Positions 1 to 7,349 of a stretch of DNA of 64,000 bases are shown one piece after another. The translations under genes and the position numbers were made by a program. The DNA comes from Runella zeae DSM 19591 (GTDB lineage: Bacteria > Bacteroidota > Bacteroidia > Cytophagales > Spirosomataceae), in contig NZ_KE384038.1 in the NCBI RefSeq assembly GCF_000423565.1, positions 186,001-250,000 of the forward strand. The letters run 5' to 3'. The first letter of the stretch is position 1. Each line of letters starts with the position of its first letter. Under the pieces are notes generated by a model that saw only the letters and a program-made list of their open reading frames with translations, had not been told where the DNA came from and did no database searches.

Positions 1-51
1 TGTTCGATAGACTTTTTCGATGTTTTTTAAATGTATCATGGGATTGTTAAT

Positions 52-77
52 ACCCCGCCCCCCGACGGGGTGTTTTT
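52..77 (+). terminator. Possible rho-independent terminator for an unseen plus-strand gene
   Basis: A six-base GC-rich stem (ACCCCG at 52-57, CGGGGT at 66-71) is followed by a T-rich run on the plus strand. It abuts the stop codon of the minus-strand tolC-like gene. On the minus strand no T-run follows the stem, so it fits a convergent plus-strand transcript better. Confidence 0.45.
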
Positions 78-1578
78 ATTGCTTTGTTTTCCCTTCGGGG
101 GTCAGGGAGATATTGTTTTCAAAATCGTATAAAGTCAGTTGACGCAATTTGTAGTAGGCGCCCCAATAATCGCGAAGGGCATAGATATAGTCTCGTTTGG
201 CTTGGTCTTTTTCGGTAAAAGAGATACTTAAGTCGGTAATGCTCAAATTGCCCAATACGTAGCGTTCTTGGGCAATTTTATATTTTTCTGAGGCAATGCT
301 ATCGGCTTTCAGTGTAAGGTCAAGTTGGTCGCGAAGCATCTCAAAAAGAGTTACTTGGGTATAGATTTCTTGCCTAAAGGTTTGTTTATCTTGTTCTACC
401 GTATATTGGGTGAGCTGTTGTTGGGCTTGGGCGGTTTTGGTTCTGGATTTGGAGCGTCCCCAATCCAAAATCGGAATGTCTAGTTCGAGCTGTACGGTTT
501 GTTGGTCTTGTGGCCGACGATAAAGCTCTGGTACAGTTTGCCCACGATTTGAGAATCCAAGCGTAGCCGTGAGCGTAGCATTGAGGCCATTGTCACCTTT
601 GGCCTTGGCTACGGCTCGGTCGGCTTCGAGAGTACGCCTGCCAAAAGCGACAGCATCCGACCTATTAGCAAAAGCTTCTTGGATGGCTTTTTCGGACGAT
701 AGTACCAAAGTAGCAGGGGGCGCAGGAGCTTGGAGCTCTATTTTGCCTTCCGATTGTAATCCGATGTAAGCTTTGAGGTTAAGGGAGGCAATTTCTAAAT
801 CTCGTTTCGAAACCCCTACCGCCTTTTGACCCTTGAGTAGTTCGAGCTGAAGTTGAAGGATTTCGTTGCGACTGTTTTTTCCCAATTCATATTTTTCATT
901 GGCTATTTTAAGAATATTTTGAGTGTTTGTAAGATTGATTTCCGCAATTTGTAGATTCACTTGTGCCAGCAACAAGTCAAAGAAAATAGCACTTGCTCTC
1001 AATGAAATCAGTTCTAAAGTCTCAATGTAGGCTTGTTGACTTTCTTTGAATTTGAGAGGTTCAATTTTCTTATCCCATTTAAAACTATTAAATCTCAGCA
1101 ACGGCTGTAAATAACCCACGGCAAAAGGAGTACCATTATAAAGGGTATTTTTTCGGTCAAAATCATCAAATCTTTGTAGTTGCGAAGTGGCATAGATACT
1201 TCCTCCAGTAGCTGCAATGCTCTGACTGAGAGAGAGATTCAAGGCAGAGTTGTTGTTGCGAACAGGCTGGAACTGTATAGTGCCGTCAGGCTGTAACACT
1301 TCTCTAAACGACCGAGTAAAAGCAGGTAAGTTGCCGTTGAGGGTGAGTTGAGGTTTATAGTTGGATTGAAAAGTACGGTATTCCCAATATTTCGTTTCTT
1401 TGGTCGTAGCGGCTTGTCTAGCCGAAATCGACTGATTTTTGGCCATTTCTACTACCTCCGCAAGGGTAAGTTTGATGACGTTTTGGGCGGAGGTTTGGTA
1501 AATGACCCCCAAAAAGGAAAGCAATAACCAAGTTTTGGAGTAGCTTTTTGGTAACATATCTATAAATCTGTATTTCAT
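76..1578 (-). CDS. TolC-family outer membrane efflux protein
   Basis: This 500-residue protein is an outer-membrane efflux channel of the OEP/TolC family, which forms a trimeric beta-barrel with a periplasmic alpha-helical tunnel and exports substrates handed over by an inner-membrane pump and adaptor. An N-terminal signal peptide ends near TSAQ (residues 29-32). Two long helical repeats follow, each rich in Q, E, L and A, which is the usual TolC duplication; the length is typical. It lies downstream of an HlyD-type adaptor on the same strand, and the two are probably co-transcribed although 379 bases of repeat DNA separate them. No inner-membrane permease or ATPase gene lies next to the pair. 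A second in-frame ATG seven codons in (position 1557) would give a shorter signal peptide and cannot be excluded. The substrate is unknown. Confidence 0.9.
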   Translation of the reverse strand: MKYRFIDMLPKSYSKTWLLLSFLGVIYQTSAQNVIKLTLAEVVEMAKNQSISARQAATTKETKYWEYRTFQSNYKPQLTLNGNLPAFTRSFREVLQPDGTIQFQPVRNNNSALNLSLSQSIAATGGSIYATSQLQRFDDFDRKNTLYNGTPFAVGYLQPLLRFNSFKWDKKIEPLKFKESQQAYIETLELISLRASAIFFDLLLAQVNLQIAEINLTNTQNILKIANEKYELGKNSRNEILQLQLELLKGQKAVGVSKRDLEIASLNLKAYIGLQSEGKIELQAPAPPATLVLSSEKAIQEAFANRSDAVAFGRRTLEADRAVAKAKGDNGLNATLTATLGFSNRGQTVPELYRRPQDQQTVQLELDIPILDWGRSKSRTKTAQAQQQLTQYTVEQDKQTFRQEIYTQVTLFEMLRDQLDLTLKADSIASEKYKIAQERYVLGNLSITDLSISFTEKDQAKRDYIYALRDYWGAYYKLRQLTLYDFENNISLTPEGKTKQ

Positions 1579-1961
1579 GGCTGTGTATATATGGATAATG
1601 GTAGGGGCAGGGCTTGCCTCTGCCCCTATGGTTTGTTTCTGTCCCTATGGTTTGTTTCTGCCCCTATAGTTTGTTTCTGCCCCTATGGTTTATTTCTGCC
1701 CTATGGTTTGGCTTTGCTCCTATAGTTTGCTTTTGTCCCTATGGTTTGGCTTTGCTCTATGGTTTGCCTCTGCCCAATGTTTTGAATTTGCCCCAATGGT
1801 TTGGCTTTGCTCTATGTTTTGAATTTGCCCCTATGGTTTGGCTCTACTCCTATGGTTTGCCTTTGGGCAGACGCAAGAACAGATGTAAGGGTTGCGTAGT
1901 GGCAAATGCAAGACGTAAGACAGACGCAAGAGTAGGGGGCAGACGCAAGGCCTGCCCCTAC
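1579..1961. repeat. Degenerate about 17-bp tandem repeat between two palindromic elements
   Basis: This non-coding stretch between hlyD and tolC is filled by about a dozen imperfect copies of a unit close to TCTGCCCCTATGGTTTG, roughly 1618-1865. Copies vary by base changes (TTTG/TTTA, CCCCTATGG/CTATGG/CCAATGG) and by length. The array begins in a hairpin, TAGGGGCAG at 1602-1610 with CTGCCCCTA at 1620-1628. It ends near a related hairpin (TAGGGGGCAG at 1933-1942, CTGCCCCTAC at 1952-1961) that contains the hlyD stop codon. From 1866 to 1950 the array is replaced by GACGCAAGA-like repeats. An open frame across it encodes only a repeated Pro/Met/Val/Trp/Phe peptide and is an artefact. Confidence 0.85.
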
Positions 1962-3208
1962 GGTTTGATTTCCAGTTCCGTCGCATTTTTAAATTTAGTC
2001 ATGTCCGAAACAATGACTCGCTCCCCCGCTTTGATACCTTCGGTGATTTCTACGAAATCAAAATTGCTTAACCCTACTTTCACCGTTCGACGTTCGGCTT
2101 TGCCATTAGTACGTAGTACAAATACATCTTGAACAGGAGCACCGTTGAATCCCGCTCCATTGGCCACACGAATGGTTTTAGGTCGAGCTTCTGTTACGAG
2201 ATAAACTTCTACTTTCATTTTGGGACGTAAAAGTTTGTTTGCTTTATCATCGAGTTGCACATCAAAATTGACAATATTATTCTGTACAGAAGGTAGAATG
2301 TTGGTCAGTAAACCCCGAATTTGAGTTTCATTGATACGTACTATGGCGGGCATTTCGACGCGGATTTGAGGGGCGTAATTGTCAGATATAGAGCCCATTA
2401 TCTTAAATCCGCCGAGGTCGGCCAAGCGGGCAAGTATTTCGCCTTCTGCGACTTTGGAGCCAATGTTTTTGTTGACGTAAGTCAATACCCCCGTACGGGT
2501 GGCGATGATGTTGGCTTGTTGGAGCTTGCGTTGAAGCTCTTGAAGGTCTTTTTCCTTGATTTGAGCGTCAATTTCCGACTCTCGAATGTCAGCCCGCATG
2601 GTCTGTTGTTTGATGCGGATGTCGTTTTCGAGTTGTCGTTTTTCGAGTTGTGCAATACGCAGGTATTGTTCGGCTTGGTCAATATTTTCGCGGGTTCCGC
2701 CTCCTGCTTTAAAAAGTCGCTTAGCATTTTCTATATCAGCCTGGAGGCTATTGATTTTTAGTACTTTGATGGAGTCGTTGATTTTGAGGTCATAAAAACT
2801 TTTTTCCAACTCCCATCTTAGTTTTACGATGGCATTTTTTTTGAGTTCTAGCTCATCCTTTAATTTTTCGAGATTGAGTTGGGTAAATTCTTTGTCAAGT
2901 TCTAGGATTTTGTCGCCTGTTTTGACGTTTGCCCCGGCGTCTAAGTAGGTTTGCTGAATTACAGCTGTAATGGGGCTAGTAATCACTGCTTCAAAGTCAG
3001 GTTGGACTTCACCAGATGCAGTGAGGGTATTTTCTACGTCGCCTATTTCGGCAGTAGCAATGCGGATATCGCTAGAAGTGATACTGTTGCCTAAGGTGCC
3101 GCGTAAAATCCATATTGCGGCTACTACTACTAAGGCCAAGAGTGCAATCCATAGCCAAAGACGACGTTTTTGTTGGTTTTGGGTTTCTTCAGGTATATTT
3201 CTGTCCAT
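1958..3208 (-). CDS. HlyD-family efflux periplasmic adaptor subunit
   Basis: This 416-residue membrane-fusion protein bridges an inner-membrane transporter to a TolC-type channel. One N-terminal membrane anchor (about residues 18-37, Trp/Leu/Val/Ala-rich) is followed by a barrel-sandwich half (PDFEAVITSPITAVI), a long coiled-coil hairpin at about 105-235, the second lipoyl half (TGVLTYVNKNIGSKVAEGE), a beta-barrel domain and a membrane-proximal domain ending in TELEIKP. This is the standard MacA/HlyD order. The stop codon lies inside a palindrome that closes the downstream repeat. The tolC-like gene follows on the same strand, but no MacB, RND or ABC permease is adjacent, so the pump must be encoded elsewhere. 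Confidence 0.9.
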   Translation of the reverse strand: MDRNIPEETQNQQKRRLWLWIALLALVVVAAIWILRGTLGNSITSSDIRIATAEIGDVENTLTASGEVQPDFEAVITSPITAVIQQTYLDAGANVKTGDKILELDKEFTQLNLEKLKDELELKKNAIVKLRWELEKSFYDLKINDSIKVLKINSLQADIENAKRLFKAGGGTRENIDQAEQYLRIAQLEKRQLENDIRIKQQTMRADIRESEIDAQIKEKDLQELQRKLQQANIIATRTGVLTYVNKNIGSKVAEGEILARLADLGGFKIMGSISDNYAPQIRVEMPAIVRINETQIRGLLTNILPSVQNNIVNFDVQLDDKANKLLRPKMKVEVYLVTEARPKTIRVANGAGFNGAPVQDVFVLRTNGKAERRTVKVGLSNFDFVEITEGIKAGERVIVSDMTKFKNATELEIKP

Positions 3209-3303
3209 TTTTGAGAAAAATTTGGCTGTTTCTCTTAAATGGCTTCAATACCTGCGCCAATGACTAGGTGTCTGTAAATGAGGGCTTTATTTGCTTTTAA
3301 GTG

Positions 3304-3337
3304 CAAACAAAGTGTTCGATTCCGAACACTTTGTTTG
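3304..3337. repeat. Perfect inverted repeat, 15-bp arms, 4-nt loop
   Basis: CAAACAAAGTGTTCG (3304-3318) is exactly reverse-complementary to CGAACACTTTGTTTG (3323-3337). It lies between the rpn-like gene and hlyD, both on the minus strand. Neither side shows a clean T-tract immediately after the stem, so it may be a weak terminator or a regulator binding site upstream of hlyD. Confidence 0.75.
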
Positions 3338-3367
3338 AAAATGGGAAAAGCTATAGAATAGAAAATA

Positions 3368-4297
3368 TTATTCGTTTTTCAAATTTTCTATTTCTTCTGC
3401 TGTGAGTCCTGTGAGGCGCATAATAATAGGCACAGGAATATTTTCGGCAATTGCATTACGAGCCATTTCTATTTTCCCTTCCAATTTCCCTTCCAATTTC
3501 CCTTCTAATCTTCCTTCCAATCTCCCTTCAATTATTCCCTGCATTCTTCCTTCTATTTTTCCTTTTGATTCTCCCTCCGCAATTGCAGTATCAATAACAT
3601 TTTTCAAATCTCTGTAATACTTAAGGCTTGATTCATACCTCTCTCGCTCGTCGGGGGTAAATTTGGCAATTTCGGCAGCTTCAAACAATCGAGCGAAAAT
3701 CTTTTCCTGTAATGCTTTAGGGCGGTTGTCTAAATAAGGAAGATGTTTTAAAACATAGAGCCATTTGTCGTAAGTAGTCTCTAGTTGCTCTTCTGTTTTC
3801 GTAAAGTGAGGCATTTCTAAATAGATGAAAGTCAATTTTTCATAAAATACCCGGCAATTTTTATCCTTCAATTTCACTTCATGACGTACTTCTTTTTCAT
3901 CACTATCTTCCGTAAATACAAAATCTAAGATGCCCACTGTGTATATTTCCGACAATTTAAAATCCCAATCGCCTCGTTTGGCCTGTTCTTGGATGGGAAA
4001 AGAAGAATAAAAAATGCTCCGGTCTTTAAAATAGTTTTGTTTGGCCTTTTGCATTTCTACAATAAAACGCTCTCCATTTGTGCCTACACAATACAAATCA
4101 AAAATGGCCTTTCGGTCGATTTCAGTATTACCAAGTTGCTCGTTTTTGGCGTACGACAAATCGGCAATTTTATGATGAGAGGGAAGTACTACCTGATTTA
4201 AAAAATCAATTAGCAAGTCTTTGTTTAGTTCAGTACCAAACAGTTTTTTAAAACCAAAATCCGTAAAAGGATTAACGTATTTCTCTTTAATACTCAC
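3368..4297 (-). CDS. Rpn/PD-(D/E)XK nuclease family protein (recombination-promoting nuclease type)
   Basis: This 309-residue protein starts with the family hallmark NPFTDFGFKKLFG (residues 9-21) and carries the nuclease core AIFDLYC ... FIVEMQKAK, in which the Asp and the E-x-Q motif are the likely metal and catalytic residues. Such proteins are often named transposase_31 or Rpn; studied members are DNA endonucleases that promote RecA-independent recombination. Towards the C-terminus lies a run of Gly-Arg/Lys-Leu-Glu-Gly tetrads (around residues 245-275), encoded by near-identical 12-base units. A short helical tail with MRLTGLTAEEIENL follows. No inverted termini or duplicated target sites were seen around it, so it is treated as a stand-alone gene, not an insertion sequence. 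Confidence 0.85.
   Translation of the reverse strand: MSIKEKYVNPFTDFGFKKLFGTELNKDLLIDFLNQVVLPSHHKIADLSYAKNEQLGNTEIDRKAIFDLYCVGTNGERFIVEMQKAKQNYFKDRSIFYSSFPIQEQAKRGDWDFKLSEIYTVGILDFVFTEDSDEKEVRHEVKLKDKNCRVFYEKLTFIYLEMPHFTKTEEQLETTYDKWLYVLKHLPYLDNRPKALQEKIFARLFEAAEIAKFTPDERERYESSLKYYRDLKNVIDTAIAEGESKGKIEGRMQGIIEGRLEGRLEGKLEGKLEGKIEMARNAIAENIPVPIIMRLTGLTAEEIENLKNE
3466..3545 (-). repeat. In-frame 12-bp tandem repeat inside the rpn-like gene
   Basis: Successive 12-base units close to TTCCCTTCCAAT (plus strand) encode repeated Gly-(Lys/Arg)-Leu-Glu on the minus strand. Because the unit is a multiple of three, copy-number change would lengthen or shorten the linker without breaking the frame. Confidence 0.8.
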
Positions 4298-4407
4298 CTG
4301 CTTATGTAGTTTTGAAGCAAATTTACGATTTTGTAGGTAAACATCACCTGTTACAATGTAATTGAACGGTCTTATCTTTAGTTATGTAGATTTATGGCAT
4401 CACTAAA

Positions 4408-4415
4408 TACCTTTG
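4408..4415 (+). promoter_or_regulatory. Candidate -7 box upstream of the iorA-like gene
   Basis: TACCTTTG matches the Bacteroidota -7 consensus TAnnTTTG about 115 bases before the chosen start codon. A good -33 TTG is not present at the expected distance, so this is tentative. The rest of 4298-4528 shows nothing else recognisable. Confidence 0.35.
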
Positions 4416-4528
4416 GTTTTCGTCGTCAACGGAAGGCTGTTTGTCGCTAAGAAGAGGAGGAGATGCTTGCAAAATCTAACTTTTATAGTGAACTTTATGT
4501 TATATCCCAAAATTTAACCTTCTCTAAC

Positions 4529-4993
4529 ATGGCATTGTTTAACCTGAAAATCAATGGAAAAACTTACAAGGCGGATGTAGATGGCAATACGCCCTTGTTG
4601 TGGGTATTGCGTGATCACCTTGATTTGGTAGGAACCAAATACGGCTGCGGTATCGCTATGTGCGGTGCTTGTACGGTACACGTCAACGGAGAGGCTACGC
4701 GCTCATGCGTAATGCCAGTATCTTCTTTAGAAAATGCAACTATTACGACTGTAGAGGGGCTTTCAGAAACTGCAAGCCATCCTGTACAACAAGCTTGGGA
4801 CGAAACCGACGTGCCTCAGTGTGGATACTGTCAAGCAGGACAAATGATGACAGCGGCGGCACTTTTGTCTAAAAATTCTAATCCTTCCGATAAAGACATT
4901 GAAGAAGCAATGGTAGGCAATATTTGCCGTTGTGGTACTTACCATCGGATTCATGATGCAGTAAAGTTGGCGGCTTCTAAAATGAAAAAATAA
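4529..4993 (+). CDS. (2Fe-2S)-binding subunit of a xanthine dehydrogenase-family oxidoreductase (IorA type)
   Basis: This small electron-transfer subunit has 154 residues from the ATG at 4529. An earlier in-frame ATG at 4463 adds 22 residues with no family similarity. A plant-type ferredoxin cluster is formed by Cys40, Cys45, Cys48 and Cys60 (GCGIAMCGACTVHVNG). The C-terminal four-helix domain holds the second cluster (CGYCQAGQMM and CRCGTYHRI). This is the standard layout for the alpha subunit of isoquinoline 1-oxidoreductase-like enzymes. The large molybdopterin subunit begins 50 bases downstream, so the two are almost certainly one operon. The physiological substrate (an N-heterocycle or aldehyde) cannot be told from sequence. 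Confidence 0.9.
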   Translation: MALFNLKINGKTYKADVDGNTPLLWVLRDHLDLVGTKYGCGIAMCGACTVHVNGEATRSCVMPVSSLENATITTVEGLSETASHPVQQAWDETDVPQCGYCQAGQMMTAAALLSKNSNPSDKDIEEAMVGNICRCGTYHRIHDAVKLAASKMKK

Positions 4994-5043
4994 TTTACTC
5001 CTAAACCATTCTAAATAGCAGACAAACGTCTGTACCATATACT

Positions 5044-7173
5044 ATGAGCAATATTCAATCAAGAAGAAACTTCCTAAAATCTACCGCAGCAGCGGGAGGA
5101 GGTCTGGTGTTGGGGTTTAGTTGGTTAACAACCGAGGCTTTTCAACCCAAAGTATTAGGAAATACGGCAGCTGATGCCATAGATTTCAATGCCTATTTGT
5201 CGATTTCGCCTTCCGGAACAGTTACTATTTTTTCGCCCAATCCAGAAATTGGACAAGGCATCAAGACGGCTTTTCCTATCATTGTGGCCGAAGAATTGGA
5301 TGCTGATTGGGAAAAAGTAAAGGTAGAACAATCTCCCCTTGATACTAAAAAATTTGAGCGTCAGCTTACTGGTGGTAGCGGTGCGATTCGCCACTCTTGG
5401 GAGCGTTTGCGAAAAGCCGGAGCTACGGCACGGGTGATGTTGATAGAAGCCGCCGCCAAACAGTGGAATGTTGCGGCAAGTGAGTGTAGTACCAATAAAG
5501 GGTTTGTGGTACATACATCTGGCAAAAAACTAAGCTATGGTGAACTCGCCACCGCTGCCGCTCAGATAGCTCCTCCCAAAGACGTAAAACTCAAATCCAC
5601 GAAAGACTTTAGTCTGATTGGAAAATCAATTAAAGGTGTTGACAATAAAGATATTTTGAGTGGTAAAAGACTTTTTGGAATTGACTACAAACGTGAGGGA
5701 ATGCTACATGCCATGATTCAGCGCCCACCTGCTTTTGGTCTAAAACTCAAGTCTTTTGATGCTACTGAAGCTAAAAAAATGCCGGGAGTAGTAGATGTAG
5801 TTTCGTTTGCAAACAAAGTGGCTGTGGTGGGCAAAACTACATGGGAGGTAATGCAAGCGCGCAAAGCAGTCAAAATAGAATGGGAAAAAGACAAAGACCT
5901 CGAAAGTTCTAGCGACCACGACCGTATTTTTAAGGAAATGCTCAGTAGCAGTACCCCCACCATACACCGTAAAGATGGTGATGTAGAAGCTGCTTTCAAA
6001 AATGCTTATAAAGTCATAGAAGCGGAATATCAGTGCCCTTTCTTGCCGCATAGCCCTATGGAGCCGATGAACTTCTTTGCTCACTACAAAGGGGATAGCA
6101 TCGAAATGGCAGGCCCCAGCCAAACACCCGAAGCCGCTCAAAAGCAAGTGGCCAAACTACTCAATTTAGCTCCCGAAAAAGTAAGTATTGAGCTTACACG
6201 CATGGGAGGGGGCTTTGGCCGTCGCCTCAATACCGACTATGCCGTAGAAGCTGCCGAACTATCGAGTATTATCAAAGCCCCTGTGAAAGTAACTTGGTCA
6301 CGCGAGGATGATATGACAGGGGGCATCTATCGCCCAGCGGTAAGGTATCGTTTCAAAGCTTCTATCGACAAAGCCGGAAATATCACAGGCTATATGCTAC
6401 ACGGAGCAAGTATCAACGCCGGCAATTCTACCCGCCCCGACAATTTTCCTTCTGGAGCAGTCGAAAACGTGTTGATTCAATCCAATGACCATAAATCCCC
6501 TATTACCACAGGCCCTTGGCGGGCTCCTATCACCAATTTCTTGGCTTATGCAGAGCAGGCGTTTTTAGATGAAGTAGCAATGGCGGGTGGCAAAGACCCC
6601 ATACAGCTTCGTTTAGAACTGCTTGATAAAGCAGAACAAAAACCCGTAGGAAAGCTGACTTATGAACCCAATCGCTTTAGGGAAGTGATCAAACTAGCCG
6701 CCGAAAAGGCAGGGTGGAACAAAAAGAAAAAAGGCGTTTATCAAGGCTTTAGCGTGTATTTCTCTCATGCCTCGTATGTCGCACAAATTGCCGAAATGGC
6801 TGTAGTGAAAGGAAAACCTGTCTTGAAAAAAGTATACGCAGCGGTGGATTGTGGCATCGTAATCAACGAAAGCAGTGCTCGTAACCAAATCTTCGGCGCT
6901 GTAGTAGATGGATTGGGCCATGCTATGTATGGTAACATCACTTTCAAAGAAGGAGCACCGCAGCAAGACAATTTCAACAAATATCGCTTGATTAGGTACA
7001 ACGAAGTCCCCGAAATCGAAGCGCACTTTGTGTATAATGGCATCGAACCTACCGGGCTAGGGGAGCCAGCATTGCCGCCTACGGGGGGAGCCATTGCCAA
7101 TGCTATTTTCAAAAGCACTGGCAAGCGTCTCTACAATCAACCTTTTGTAGAACAAGGGGCTACAGTAGGCTAA
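5044..7173 (+). CDS. Molybdopterin-binding subunit of a xanthine dehydrogenase-family oxidoreductase (IorB type)
   Basis: This 709-residue catalytic subunit hydroxylates an aromatic N-heterocycle or oxidises an aldehyde using a molybdenum cofactor. A twin-arginine signal is plain at the N-terminus (SRRNFLKSTAAAGGG), so the folded heterodimer is probably exported to the periplasm with its iron-sulfur partner. Cofactor motifs include GGGFGRRLNTDYAVEAA, GPWRAP and, near the C-terminus, GLGEPALPPTGGAIANA with the conserved Glu of the molybdenum site. Length and order match the IorB/aldehyde oxidase two-subunit enzymes that lack a separate FAD subunit. A c-type cytochrome acceptor would be expected, but none is encoded next to it. 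The following gene lies 176 bases on and has its own promoter. Confidence 0.9.
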   Translation: MSNIQSRRNFLKSTAAAGGGLVLGFSWLTTEAFQPKVLGNTAADAIDFNAYLSISPSGTVTIFSPNPEIGQGIKTAFPIIVAEELDADWEKVKVEQSPLDTKKFERQLTGGSGAIRHSWERLRKAGATARVMLIEAAAKQWNVAASECSTNKGFVVHTSGKKLSYGELATAAAQIAPPKDVKLKSTKDFSLIGKSIKGVDNKDILSGKRLFGIDYKREGMLHAMIQRPPAFGLKLKSFDATEAKKMPGVVDVVSFANKVAVVGKTTWEVMQARKAVKIEWEKDKDLESSSDHDRIFKEMLSSSTPTIHRKDGDVEAAFKNAYKVIEAEYQCPFLPHSPMEPMNFFAHYKGDSIEMAGPSQTPEAAQKQVAKLLNLAPEKVSIELTRMGGGFGRRLNTDYAVEAAELSSIIKAPVKVTWSREDDMTGGIYRPAVRYRFKASIDKAGNITGYMLHGASINAGNSTRPDNFPSGAVENVLIQSNDHKSPITTGPWRAPITNFLAYAEQAFLDEVAMAGGKDPIQLRLELLDKAEQKPVGKLTYEPNRFREVIKLAAEKAGWNKKKKGVYQGFSVYFSHASYVAQIAEMAVVKGKPVLKKVYAAVDCGIVINESSARNQIFGAVVDGLGHAMYGNITFKEGAPQQDNFNKYRLIRYNEVPEIEAHFVYNGIEPTGLGEPALPPTGGAIANAIFKSTGKRLYNQPFVEQGATVG

Positions 7174-7193
7174 AATCAACACGGAGAAGTTTG

Positions 7194-7223
7194 TTGTCAA
7201 ACCAAGTTTTCCGTCTATTTTTG
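7194..7223 (+). promoter_or_regulatory. Promoter of lpdA, Bacteroidota -33/-7 type
   Basis: TTG at 7194-7196 is followed after exactly 19 bases by TATTTTTG at 7216-7223, a full match to TTG-n19-TAnnTTTG. Transcription would begin near 7230, leaving a leader of about 120 nucleotides before the lpdA ATG. Confidence 0.65.
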
Positions 7224-7349
7224 CAGTGAAATCAGGATTGAGCAAGAGAGACAAGGTAGAGACACCACAGGGGCGTATTTAAGACTTGTTTCTATTGCTC
7301 AATCCCCAATATTCACTACTCATCGCACGGGCGATCCCGTAAAAAAAAA

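Noticed and set aside
1618-1865. Possible CRISPR array
   Set aside because: The units abut and are degenerate. There are no unique spacers of uniform length and no cas genes.
1614-2132. 172-codon plus-strand reading frame with repeated Pro/Met/Val/Trp/Phe peptide
   Set aside because: It arises from translation of the tandem repeat and then runs antisense into hlyD; the peptide has no protein-like composition.
3368-4297. Insertion sequence, from the transposase_31 naming of Rpn proteins
   Set aside because: No terminal inverted repeats or target-site duplication flank the gene.
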